Shown here one piece after another: positions 21,601-32,507 of a stretch of 64,000 bases of DNA. Under the pieces are notes generated by a model. That model was not told where the DNA came from, did no database searches, and saw only the letters and a program-made list of their open reading frames with translations. The stretch is from Trichosphaerium sp. ATCC 40318 (lineage: Eukaryota; Discosea; Flabellinia; Trichosidae): positions 345,290-409,289 of the forward strand of contig JALMLS010000320.1 in NCBI GenBank assembly GCA_038496445.1, read 5' to 3'. The stretch's first letter is position 1. Each line of letters begins with the position of its first letter. The position numbers and the translations under genes are program-made.

Positions 21601-22331
21601 CGCAGGGACTCCCAAGTGTGTTGTTAGTGGCTAATTAGAAAGGTTAGAAGGTTAGACTAAAAATGAAGAACATACCAACAAAAGGAAGTCGATATTTTCA
21701 TTCTCTATCAGATGCCTTGTAGCATTAGTCGTCGCGTCGCTGTTACCCTCTAAGCAAAGAGAAAATATGTTAGTTTCAAGTACACCTGCGATGGGAGTTT
21801 TACAAGTAGGACTCTCCCGTAGCTACAATGGACTGTTTTAAACTACTCAACGAGCCATACCTGTTTCTAATACAATAATTTCTACATTATAATTCGTTCC
21901 GTTCACTAGTATACCTCCTCGAGCGTTTACCTTAGCAAACAAGTAATTAGATATTGATCGATTTATGGGTTGGGTTAATTTATGTGAAGTTATTTGTAAA
22001 TATTGTAAACAGCGTTTTTCTCACTACAACATTGATAATCCAGCTCGAAAACTACCCAAAGGGAGGATACAGTGATGCATCACAGTCTAAAAGACTGATA
22101 ACTGAATTTGTAAATGCTGTGGTGAGAAATAGTACGTTTTAGAAATTCCGGATTTGTACCCCGGCCACGTACCGTTTCTTTCCACATTTGATAAGAGTTT
22201 CGAGCCCGAGTTTGAAAAATAACTGTGGAGCCTTCAGTAGGGTACACATGTCCGATGCGGATTACGTTTTGAGCAACTGAAGGTGCTATAATACATAATA
22301 TTACCAAGGTAATAATCGCATAGGAGCTCAT
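18684..22331 (-). CDS. class C (GABA-B-like) GPCR, copy 1
   Basis: Signal peptide (AIITLVILCIIAPSVAQ), then a type I periplasmic-binding ligand domain (IRIGHVYPTEG, VNARGGILVNG, FLGMAGYSAGYIIQ, GQNIGRAGLTH), then seven membrane helices. TM1 is in SELVIIGVVACAILLTV, TM3 in GFGLTYGAMFARIYRIGQIF, and the last helices in NLTFFIIIIIII and FISILLLLVPRMYY. The cytosolic tail carries a coiled coil of LKKNVQNLKKNNADLKQRN type, as in GABA-B receptors, where it mediates dimerisation. About 15 exons; the intron at 20218-20456 uses a GC donor (A|GCACGTGAT), confirmed because the join reads ETANSFDVDKL as the family expects. Start is ATG 22331. Ligand unknown. Near-identical tandem copy at 23396-27061. Confidence 0.85.
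20218..20456 (-). other. GC-AG intron, receptor copy 1
   Basis: Donor AA|GCACGTGATAA, acceptor TTTCTAG|T. No GT donor in the neighbourhood gives the conserved SFD join. The counterpart in copy 2 is 24896-25157 with GCACGTGATTT. Confidence 0.75.
21193..21243 (-). other. intron present in copy 1 only
   Basis: A 51-nt GT-AG intron splits the codon for Asp after IAIFWE. In copy 2 (about 25905) the exon is continuous across this point (FWEDSDFARAIADG), with matching sequence on both sides. Confidence 0.85.
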
Positions 22332-22650
22332 GTGTAATTGAGTGAATTGTAATAACTGCGAGTTAAGGAAGCACAATTTTCAATCAAAATTCCTAATGAC
22401 GTGTTATGTCGATTTTAAGCTGAAAGTTTCCCTTCTATCCCTTTTGTGTGCGTAGACTTACCATTCAGATACATTCTGAGTCGGCATTTTTTGGATACAA
22501 GCCAGGCGTGGGTTACGAAAGAATGAGTTTTCTGCAATACCTCACTTTGCAAAGAGTCGAAATATGCCAATGTAGCATCCTCTACGCTCAGTGATACCAA
22601 GCAAAGTCGGTGCGGTCCTGGAAACGTTCATAAAAATCGTCATGTAATGC
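22330..22650 (-). CDS. VHL-like domain fragment ending at receptor start
   Basis: An exon ending at about 22460 reads LSVEDATLAYFDSL, then HSFVTHAWLV and LRMYLNG. The T/S-x-V-T-H-x-W pattern resembles the VHL beta domain (typically TYVTHPW). A GTAAGT intron leads to a short last exon whose TGA overlaps the ATG of receptor copy 1. The upstream exon begins near an AG at about 22620; no ATG found. This could be the end of a separate gene or a decayed piece. Similarity is short. Confidence 0.3.
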
Positions 22651-23174
22651 ATGAACACCTCAAACACTGTTTGTTGGGACATTTGGCTTATACGATTGAT
22701 GATTGGTATAATAGTAGTCACATGTGATTTGAATATCTGGGTTCAAACGTTAGGTATTCGCTTATAGTGATGTGTTCTATCATAACTCCAAAAATAGTTT
22801 AATTTAGTTACTTTTTTAAGTATAGTTTAGCTAAGTCGGTCTCAATGCAAATATCTTCATTTCGAGCTTTGCTACATTGTATAGGGTTGAAATTAATACC
22901 ATCACACGTTTCTGTTTTACAATTAAAAACACAACAAGTGGCTCACATATGGGAAATGTTGAATGAAAGTAGTTGAAATTTATTGTTTTCCCAACCTACG
23001 CGTGATGTTATATGTAGTGTTCTACACTTTCCTTGTTTTGAACTGAGTATATGACACGGTAGGATAACTATTACTAATTGTAAAAATACATACAATAGCG
23101 TTTGTGCCAAACACGGTCACTTTTTCCAATTTTTCCGCAACATCAACAAACAATATGCGTACCATGTGAGTGAT
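22651..23174. other. spacer between receptor duplicates
   Basis: Lies between the VHL-like exon and the 3' flank of receptor copy 2. No gene seen. Confidence 0.5.
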
Positions 23175-23395
23175 ACATTTTAGTCAGCACGTTGTGTTTT
23201 AAAATGCATCAGTTTTCTAAGGGTATAAGTTGTTTAATAAAAACTCTAGAGGATGAAACCTTGCACGAGGAGGTTTACATACTCTTGGATGTACCAAGAT
23301 GAAACAATCATTGTTTTCAAAGTTACTCAGCATTGCAAACTTCTTTAGAGCTACTCTGTTTATTTTTGACATTTAAAATACATGTGCAATTTGCT

Positions 23396-26300
23396 TTAAG
23401 AACTATTGCTTGTTTCTTGTATTTTATCACTATTAACGAAAGCCTCTTTACTCATTTTTTCGAGTTTTCGTTTTAAGTCAGCATTGTTTTGTTTCAAGTT
23501 TTGTACGTTCTTTTTTAAAGCGGCTACTTCTTGTTGTAAATCATGAACTGATCCTTGAGGTACATTCCCTTGAATACTAATGTTTATAGACCCTGTACGA
23601 TTACTGTTTGATATTTCAGCTTCTGTTTTTGTCATGTAATACATTCGAGGAACAAGCAATAACAATATTGAAATAAAAGGTCCAAGGACAAGACATAAAG
23701 ATCGAAGAATGAATGCCACCTCACGATTGCTTGATGAAAACATCTAAAAAATGGTTTAAGCACGTGATGGATATATAATTAGAATATGGCTTTACGCACT
23801 TGAATGATGATAATAATGATAATGAAGAAAGTAAGGTTGTAAACAGCAAATCCAATAACTCTAAAAATAAACGTGTCAACAAAAAACATTACGTAAGAAA
23901 TCCAAGGCACCTTGATTCGTTGTAGAGGGCTGATTTAAGTCTCCATATTTTATATATCCAGTAAAGTCCATATACAAGAACACCCGCATTAAAGGCCATG
24001 AGAACAGCAAAAAATATTGTATCTGTTGTTGAGTTTGCACAAGTGATGTAATCATCAGAACGAACAAACGGTGCTTCTTCGACAAGCTCAGCAGTGCCTC
24101 TACTTACTAATGTCCATATAGAAAGTACCACAATTTCTACTGCTAGAATGGCTGCAACAATGGGAATGATCATCATATTCGTGACTTTGAAAACAGTCAA
24201 TGACTTAACAAGGAATATCTGACCAATTCTGTAAATCCTCGCAAACATAGCTCCGTATGTTAACTACAAGCACTTAACTTGATATCCTCATTTATACTAC
24301 AAGAGCGTACACCAAAACCAATAGCTAGAAGCCATCTTGTAAGATTACAGTGAAGGTCATCAGTGTGAAGAGTCCAGAAGAATACAGAACTATACATCAG
24401 AATAGTGCCAATCTATTCATTTGTTAGCGATTTTGTTCAGAAAATAAAGCCTTTATTAACACCCGTACCAATGTAAGGACAACAAACATTGGCTGAGAAG
24501 CACGTATGACTGTATGTTCACGGTAAATCAACACCCATACAATGATACCAAGAGTTATAAGAATTGCGCAAGCTACAACACCTATAATAACAAGCTCACT
24601 TGTGTACTCTAAAGGAACTTGATCAGTACAACTCCAAGAATGTCAGTAAATAAAATACGTACTGTACCAACCGTAAGTGGTTTCTCTTTCATCCCATTTA
24701 GGTGCTGGATAAACGAACTGATCTGTGACAGCGAATAGAGGAGCTACTATCTGCTTTTCGATATTCTCATCAATCTGATGTGTTAAGCCTGCTCTTCCAA
24801 TATTTTGACCGAACTGATCAAACTCGCACTCACCGCAAAACCCTGTTATATCGATAGAATTTATTACTTCCTGTAGTTTATCAACATCAAATGAACTAGA
24901 AACAAAATGTTGGTATCCAAAAAAAAAAAAATCAAAAAAGTCAGAATTTTCCTCATCAGCGAGAGCTCAATCTTAAGCTTAATCTTTTTTCATTAAAACT
25001 TTGAATGTGTTTAACACACCAGTAAGTTTACGAATATTAACAGGCAAAGTCACAAAATTCTAAATGAGCCGTGATCAATGCGTCACAATTCAAATAAATA
25101 AGGAAAACCAAAAAAACAAAACTAATGCAAATTCTCGCAAATAACAAAATCACGTGCTTTGCTGTTTCAAATGCGTATTGTATGATATATCCTGCACTGT
25201 AACCGGCCATGCCTAGAAACGTTTGATTAAATCTAAGAAATAAGGTAGACGGGGTGTACCGTGGAGGACAGGTTCAATACCATATCTAGCTTTGTACTGG
25301 TTGTTGAACATTAACGCTGAAGTTTCAGTTCCGTTGGTAATGAAATGATGGTAACGAACTCTTTCATCATATTCTTCATAACGCTCAGAACGTACTCTCT
25401 TGTCCCACTGAAAAGGTGGTCCATTAGCATTAAATGAATTACAAGTACGTACATTTGAGCCTGTAACCATTACGTATCGAGAGTCTTCTCCTGCCGCATC
25501 AACGAAGCATGGGTTTGACAGAACGTAAGCCTATTTCATTTGTAAGTATAGATATACATTGTAGAAAGACGGCAGGAGAATAGGAAGTACATACTTTGGC
25601 ATTGAAGTTCATTCTCTTTGCTGTCTTCATGAAAGCCACGCAAGAAAACAAGGTTCCACCAAGAACAACATCTGTAATAATTGTGAGTTGTAATAAGGTA
25701 GCACAAGCACAAAAAGGTTTTTATAAAAGATTCGGGGACATACCAGGTTCCTTCTCTTTGAGCACTGTGATTAGTTTTTCAATATCTGGTTGTACTATTG
25801 TTGAATTCGTAGAAAATGCAATACTTGTGTTGTAAACAAGCTCCATCCCCAGAAACTGAACACTTCTTAGAGCACCATCAGCAATAGCCCTGGCGAAATC
25901 ACTATCTTCCCAAAAAATAGCAATTGTCTTAGCATTATTTGAAACAGCAAGTAAGTTCAATGCTTCAATCATGAACCTTGTATTTGGCTGTAACATGCTA
26001 GTAACATATTTAAATCTTCTCCCAAAAGGTAGAGTGCATGGAGGGCTTAGATTTTCATCACAAATGTAATTACTCGGAGTTGAAGCGCTGGCTAAAAACA
26101 ACCGTTAACAGTCAAAAACGGATAAAAGTAACCCCAACAACGTTGTGGTCATTTTAAATAAACTTGGTTTGGACCGTTAAAAAACACGTGATTTTTCGAT
26201 GAATGTAAAATTTGTAATGTAATACACCCTTATCATTTAATTGCATTGGTTAGCACTGAGGTATGTCCGTTTTAACGTACGTAAAATAGAATTTACTTTT

Positions 26301-27061
26301 AACTCATTCGCAAGGATTGCCGGAAGGATTCCCAAGCCTGTTAGTGGCTATTGAAAAAGGTAAGAAGGTTAGACTAAAAAAAGAAGAAAACGTACCAGCA
26401 AAAGGAAGTTGATATTTTCATTCTCTATCAGATGCCTTGTACCATTAGTCGCCGAGGCGCTGTTACCCTCTAAGCAAAGAGAAAATATGTTAGTTTCAAG
26501 TACACCTGCGGGAGTTTAACGCAGACATACTTGCGACGGAGTTTTACAAGTAGAGCTATCCCGTCTGCAAATGGACTGTTTTTAAACTACTCAACGAGCC
26601 ATACCTGTTTTTATTTCAATAATTTCTACATTATAATTCGTTCCGTTCACTAATATACCTCCTCGAGCGTTTACCTGAGCAATTTGAAATTAGATATTGA
26701 TCGATTAAGGATGAAGAGAAGTTATTTGTAAATATTTTAAACAGCGTTTTTCTCACTACAACATTGATAATCCAGCTCGAAAACCTCCCAGAGAGGGATG
26801 AAGTGTTGTGTCCGCAGTAGGATAGACTGATAACGCAATTTGTAGATGCTGTGGTGAGAAAAGAAGTTTTTCGAAATTTCAGAATTTGTACCAGCCACGT
26901 ACCGTTTCTTTCCACATTTGATAAGAGTTTCGAGCCCGAGTTTGAAAAATAACTGTGGAGCCTTCAGTAGGGTACACATGTCCGATGCGGATTACGTTTT
27001 GAGCAACTGAAGGTGCTATAATACATAATATTACCAAGGCAATAATCGCAGAGGAGCTCAT
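23396..27061 (-). CDS. class C (GABA-B-like) GPCR, copy 2
   Basis: Same architecture as copy 1: signal peptide (SSSAIIALVILCIIAPSVAQ), binding-protein ectodomain, seven membrane helices (MFARIYRIGQIF; VAAILAVEIVVLSIWTLV) and a C-terminal coiled coil (shorter than in copy 1, lacking one heptad). Differences: tail NRTGSINISIQGN instead of NGPRSITMTVQGN, DSDFARAIADG instead of DTAFAEAIADG, and no intron at the latter position. Introns shared with copy 1 have diverged more than exons, and the reading frame is intact, so both copies appear to be under selection. It uses a GC donor at 25157. Start ATG 27061. Confidence 0.85.
24896..25157 (-). other. GC-AG intron, receptor copy 2
   Basis: Donor A|GCACGTGATTTTG, acceptor CTAG|T, same position and phase as the intron at 20218-20456. 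Confidence 0.75.
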
Positions 27062-27666
27062 GCTGTAATTTAGTGAATTGTAATAACTGCAATAATTCCG
27101 CAAGTTAAGGCACAATTTTCAATCAATATTTCTTTGGAAATCTCTCCAAAAAATTCAGTAATATTCATGCAGTTTTGGTTCACGTCTTAGGTGAGCAAAA
27201 ATTATGCCAGTTGATAGGTTAATTGTAATATTTCAGAAATCCTACAATATGTAGTACTTTGAGCGCTTTCGTGGACTGTTATTAAAAAAACCATTTCTAT
27301 TAGCGCAAACGATCTGGCAATAAGTAGTTCTACGCACACAAAGTGATGCCAATAAGTTTCTGTGGCGTTTTAGGAGCACGTGACAAATATCGCTTTTTTG
27401 CTACCAAGTAACCGTCAACATTGCGTTTTGTGCTAGAGAACCTAGGGGGTGAAAGAAAAGCAATCATGTCAGGTCCAACAGCACAAGCGAAACAAAATCA
27501 AGATCCTCAAAACGCCGCGATCACCAAAACACCAATGAATATTAATGAATATGGCTTACATTACCATTGCTTATATTCATAATGGGAGAACATAAGGTGG
27601 ACGCAGCTTTCAATAGTCAGGTGTTTTCAAGTCCATAATATTATTGTAGAGTAAATTAAAAGCGTT
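27062..27666. other. intergenic
   Basis: A 38-codon frame from ATG 27467 (MSGPTAQAKQ...) has no visible continuation. Otherwise nothing supported. Confidence 0.4.
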
Positions 27667-29628
27667 ATGGCGTCGCCAGAAGCAAGGCAAGTTTATTAAA
27701 CTTTGTATAAAAACGTCGCCAACATTAGATTCCAAGTGCCCTCTTTTTTTGTTCTTTTACCATTAACACTGCTACATGTGTAAAGCTTACAAGCGCAACA
27801 AGTGTAAATCAGAGATTTAGTTGTTCTCGTTGCTAATATAAACTTTCTTCCAGGTTACAGTTGCTTGACTTGCCTGTTCAGATTATTACAGCAATACTTT
27901 GTTTACCTGGCATTGTACCTTTTGATATTATTCTTGTGTGCCATTTTTTATCACGTGTAATATGGGATCACGTCGGTTATAAGGAGCTTCATATATTTAC
28001 AAGAAAAGATATTCAATCGCTATGCTCTATTGGTGGTAACTTGAAAAGAAATACGAAACTAAATATTGGATATGATTTACAACAAATAATTTCAACAAAA
28101 GATATTAAAGACCTTTCAGGTACGTCACTGAGAAACTCTTTTTTAAAGCAAATCTGTCGTACCACTTCATAAATATACGTGGTGGTATTATTCCACAAAG
28201 TCAAGGGTTTTTTTGAGTCTACACAAGCTTTGCTTCGAAGTAGTACCCAATTTGAATTTGCTTTTCTTTCCGATTATTTTCTACCACGTGATAAACCCAT
28301 ACCTTAAAATACTGTCTCAAAAGCATGCCACGTTCCTCAGAAACTCTGCTTTTTTGAATATAAAATAGTTGGTAGATATATAAAATCTCGTTTATCAGAT
28401 TCCGATTTTAAGTTATTGTCCGGTGTACACACAATACAGATGCAGAAATGAGATGTTATTACTGATAAAGGTATTTGTCATTTGGCTGGTGCTCATACTG
28501 TTTTAATTTACCTGTACAGTAAAATAACTGATATCGGCATTTCTGCTCTTGCAGGTGTTCACAATATTTATCTAAGCACGTGCAATAATATTACTGATGA
28601 AGGTATATCAGCGCTTTCCGGTGTCCATACTATACATCTGTCACAACTGAATATAACAGACAAGTGCATAAGAAGTCTCGGTGGTGTTCATACAATAACA
28701 ATAACAGAGTGTAACAAAGTTACTGACTATGGCATTGAAGCATTACGTGGTGTTCACAAAATAACTTTATAGTATCTTTATAAAGTACATGATGGTATAA
28801 AAGCTCTCTCTGGTGTTCACAGTATAACTTTGGTAAGGTGTAACAACATAACTGTCAATGGTGTGAAAGGACTAATGTCAGGAAGAAAACCACATTATGT
28901 CCGTTTAGAGGAATGTTCAAATATCCCTAACAATGCAATACAAGCTCTAAAAGGTGTTCACACGATTGAACTGTCTGTATGTCACCAAGTCACAGATGAA
29001 GATATTAACTGCCTTGCTGGGGTTCACTCATTAGAACTAGCTGATTGTCCTCGTTTAACAGGAACTTGTTTTAAAAATCTCAAAGGTATTCACACTATTG
29101 ATATCTGTGATTGTTATGGTGTAACAGATAAACGTGTGTGATCTTTCTGGTGTAAGTATATTAAACCTTAGATGTTACACCTTTCAATGTAAGGGATTCA
29201 GCGCTTTAAAAGGTGTCAAAGAGGCTTTATTTGATGGTCACATGAGAGATGAAGGACTGATTGGTGTTGCTGGTTTATCAAAGTTATTACTTCCACGAGG
29301 TAACCGCTTTATAACTGATAAGGGTATCATGGCTCTTGCTGGTATTAAGGAACTAGTTATACCAGAATGTATTAATATAACAAACACTGGCATCAAAGCA
29401 CTTGTGGGCGTTCAGCATCTAAATATTTCTAGTTGTTGTAAAGTCTCTGATGAAGGTATTCAAGTTCTTGTTGGTATTAAGACTCTTGATATTTCACGTT
29501 GCATGTTAATAACAGACAATGGTATCAAGAACTTGGTGGGTTTAAGAAAGATAAAGTATAAATGTACTCAAGTTACAAAAGAAGGTGTTTATAAGTATCT
29601 CAACTTGAGAAACTACTTTGACTACTGA
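27667..29628 (+). pseudogene. F-box/LRR gene with stops and a frameshift
   Basis: Exon 1 (MASPEAR) joins through a GC-AG intron (27687-27853, donor AG|GCAAGT) to an F-box (LDLPVQIITAILCLPG) and then cysteine-containing LRRs with the motif ITDEGI-x-x-L-x-GVHTI-x-L. The repeat frame is interrupted by TGA 28449-28451 where a Cys is expected, TAG 28770-28772 inside a repeat, and a 1-nt shift near 29141 (VTDKRV / CDLSGV). The first LRR intron, from a donor at about 28119, is unresolved. F-box/LRR proteins are substrate adaptors of SCF ubiquitin ligases. With three independent breaks this copy is probably decayed; the intact relative is at 39070-40279. Introns could in principle remove some breaks, but I find no donor/acceptor pairs that do. 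Confidence 0.75.
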
Positions 29629-29999
29629 ACTTCATTTAATGTAAGAAGTAGTAACAAGTTCACATTCAATAAACTACCTTAAGTCAATCTGTGGTTCCAT
29701 AACTCTGCAGGGGTTAGCTACTAACGATTAATTTTACACTTTTTATGTAAGACCTGTTTGCAGAAAATGCAGGTAATTGAATGCCATTTAATCTACAACA
29801 CAAAACCTACCACATTGAACATTCTACCTGCTGGGCCCAATGAATGGATGTACCACAGAGTCTACGGAGTAATGTCGGGTTCACTTCAAGCTAGGATATT
29901 TTGGACAAGGATGCAAAGGTTTCACGGAAACTTCGGAAGTAAATTCAGGTAGTTTGCTCAAAACTGTTGCACACCCCGCAAAAGGGTAGACGTATTTTA

Positions 30000-31977
30000 T
30001 TAAACTGCCTGTGACAATCGTCTTATACAACCTTCTCTACCTATAAATGCTGGTGCTACTGGTGGAGGTGGAGGATTGAACTTAAACGCAGATAAAGCAA
30101 AGCTTGTTGGTGCAGGAATTTCGTAGGCTTCCATTGGGGTCACACCGGTAGTTAAGACTTCAGTGATATCAATAGATAAATAACTTCCGTCTTGGCAAGC
30201 AGCTATTAAAGTAGTCTCTGATATTGATGTTAAACCTAAACAAGAAAAACAACAATGAGTTGTACACAGTAAAAAAAAACAGGAGAATTTTTACCTGCGA
30301 CTCTACAACCTGTATCAATCCAGTCAGCTATCGTTGCACATGATCCAGATAAAAAGTCAACTATAACATCTGTCTCACGATCGGCAGCAAGGAATAGAAC
30401 ACCATCAACAATTTCTCCTGTTATAATTAAACGCCATGCTCTAAATATAGTTTCTCGACTAAAATTTTCGTACCAGCAAAAGCTGACCTGAGTTTATCAC
30501 TGCAAGCAATGCTAAGTTTACATGTCTCTACATCTAGCTCGTATGTAATAAATTCTCTACCCTCCATAAATATTCTTCCACTCGCATCATCTATCATCAA
30601 TCCAGTGAGGGAAATAGGGAAGAAACATGTTTTGTCCTAAAATGCGGAGTAAGTGTGATGGACTTTCATAAAGGCGCTTCAAAATCTGACGTACAACTTG
30701 ACATGTGTAAGGATCAATTGTGAATAGCTGCTGGTTTTTGTTCAAGTACAAGATTTTATCAAGTACAGCGCTGTATTCCATTGCATCTGGATCTGTTTCC
30801 AATTCTGGATTATCACATGCTATAAATGTATAAATATCCATGTAATATTTTGTAGTGGAGTACAAACAAAATTCGTACATCCAAGGATATTGGTTGTATC
30901 GGAAAGGGAGTAATAATCAAATCCTGGTATTCCGTCTCCTTTTCCTATGATTAAAGCATCAACAATACCACCTTGAGGAGCTACTGTAGGAGGAGGAGTT
31001 GCCACATCCGGAGGAGGTGTTATTTCAGGTGGAGGTGTTGTATCAAAAAATAGAGAAGAAATAGCACCACCAAGTATCGCTGGTAATGTTGTTACAAACG
31101 GAGCTATCGTTGAGGTGCCAATATTAAATGAATAATAGGTATTGTCGGTAGTTTTACCAATAATTTCATTATCCGATATTGCGGTAATATCTAGGAAGTA
31201 GATAATAAGTACTATTACAATAATAGAACAATATTGATCAGGAAAAATATGTACCTCCGGACGCAGGTACGATATAGTCCACTAGCTGAGTAACAACACA
31301 AGCCATAGGACCTGTTAGAGGTAATACAGCGAATTTCATACTGCCAGCAATGTATAATGTATCGCCGACTATCTCCACTGTTGTAGTGAATTAACACACC
31401 TTTCAACAAAAAAAAAAACCACGCACTCCCGCCGACAAATCCAATATCTGTTGTGTCTACTTTACAATAGTGACACATCGAGCAATCTGTTGGTCCAAGT
31501 ACAACCATATAACCCGAGCTCGTGATGCCGTATAATACGCCTGTTGCTTTATCCACAGCAAGGTACGGAATGCCAGTGTTAACGGGACATGAAGTCTGAA
31601 TGTAAAATTATTTTAACTTGATATTTGTAACCAAAACGATACCTGTATAGCACACGTGCGCGGATCCGCCTGAAACAGTAAGTCAAAAGTCTTTCCAATA
31701 AGTGTCTTAGTTGATGGCATGTATGTATACGAAATAGCGAAAAGGCCATCGGCTTGTTGGTATTCACATGCTAAACAAAGTGTTTGTCAATAAAAATTCG
31801 AGCGACTCTATTTGGGAGAAGAAAATGTCTATTACTTTGTATAACCATTGATGGATCAGCTTTCGATCGTATTTCAAAGCCTGGGAGAGGCGTGGTTGTA
31901 ATTACAAACGAATCTTGCGAGAGTGCGTATGCGAATAACGATAGAACAAGTAAAAAGATTGCTGTTGATGCGCTCAT
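30000..31977 (-). CDS. secreted repeat protein with Pro-rich linker
   Basis: ATG 31977 starts a clear signal peptide (ASTAIFLLVLSLFAYALS). Exons joined by short introns give two related halves, each with a Cys-rich entry (TCEYQQADGLF / SCDNPELETD), blade-like strands (YLAVDKATGVLYGITSSGY / IFMEGREFITYELDVETC) and TC-x-Q, separated by a Pro/Thr linker (TTPPPEITPPPDVATPPP). The pattern of short beta strands ending in 'ATGVLYG' resembles beta-propeller blades, but I cannot name the family. The last exon ends PPPPPVAPAFIG...LSQAV. Clear exons: 31977-about 31837, then 31771-31646, 31594-31432 and a last exon ending at TAA 30000. Probably extracellular. Confidence 0.65.
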
Positions 31978-32507
31978 TGTATAATTTTGTTTGAATAAAA
32001 AAGTCTGTATCACAACAATACTACAACTACAATATCTCTTCAATGTGAATATTGTAATTGTTATTCAATGTCACGTGCGTGAATAAAGACATCAATAAGA
32101 ATTTCTTCCCGATAGAAAAAACAATGGGTGTAGATAAAACCCTACATTCGTGTTTACTGTTGTATAACTCTAGTAGTAGTAACCTTACCAAAAAAACAAC
32201 CTTTGGTGAGAAGTGACATATGTTCACATTGTTCTCATAACCATACTGGCGGTCTGTTTTTCTAAATATTGAACGTTTTACTACACCTTCCAAATGGCAC
32301 AACTAAAGCAAGGTTGGCACCACGCACACCAGTGCAAACAAGAAACCTATCAGTATGGCTCGTATGTGGAGTAGCGCTCAAACACGAAACTTACAACAAA
32401 AAAAAGTAAAGTATTGTACAAGCACTGCAAGTTTGCTGTTGGTCCTACCAATGCATTTTGAGGTTTTATTAATAAACAAGCTTTACCTCAACAACAAAAA
32501 AATAAAA
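31978..32507. other. intergenic
   Basis: Contains a CACGTG at about 32071 between the two genes. ORFs on both strands here are unsupported. Confidence 0.45.

Larger units (their letters stand above)
18480..22400. repeat. tandem duplication, unit 1 (receptor)
   Basis: Direct repeat of 23175-27115: both contain the receptor gene plus about 200 nt of 3' flank (shared stretch around ATCAGTTTTCTAAGGGTATA). Gaps and substitutions are concentrated in introns. Confidence 0.9.
23175..27115. repeat. tandem duplication, unit 2 (receptor)
   Basis: Direct repeat of 18480-22400; see unit 1. Similarity fades just upstream of the start codon. Confidence 0.9.

Noticed and set aside
28449-28772. Stop-codon reassignment to explain TGA and TAG in the F-box/LRR gene
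   Set aside because: TGA, TAG and TAA all end other intact genes here, for example TGA in TAF10 and TAG in SmE.
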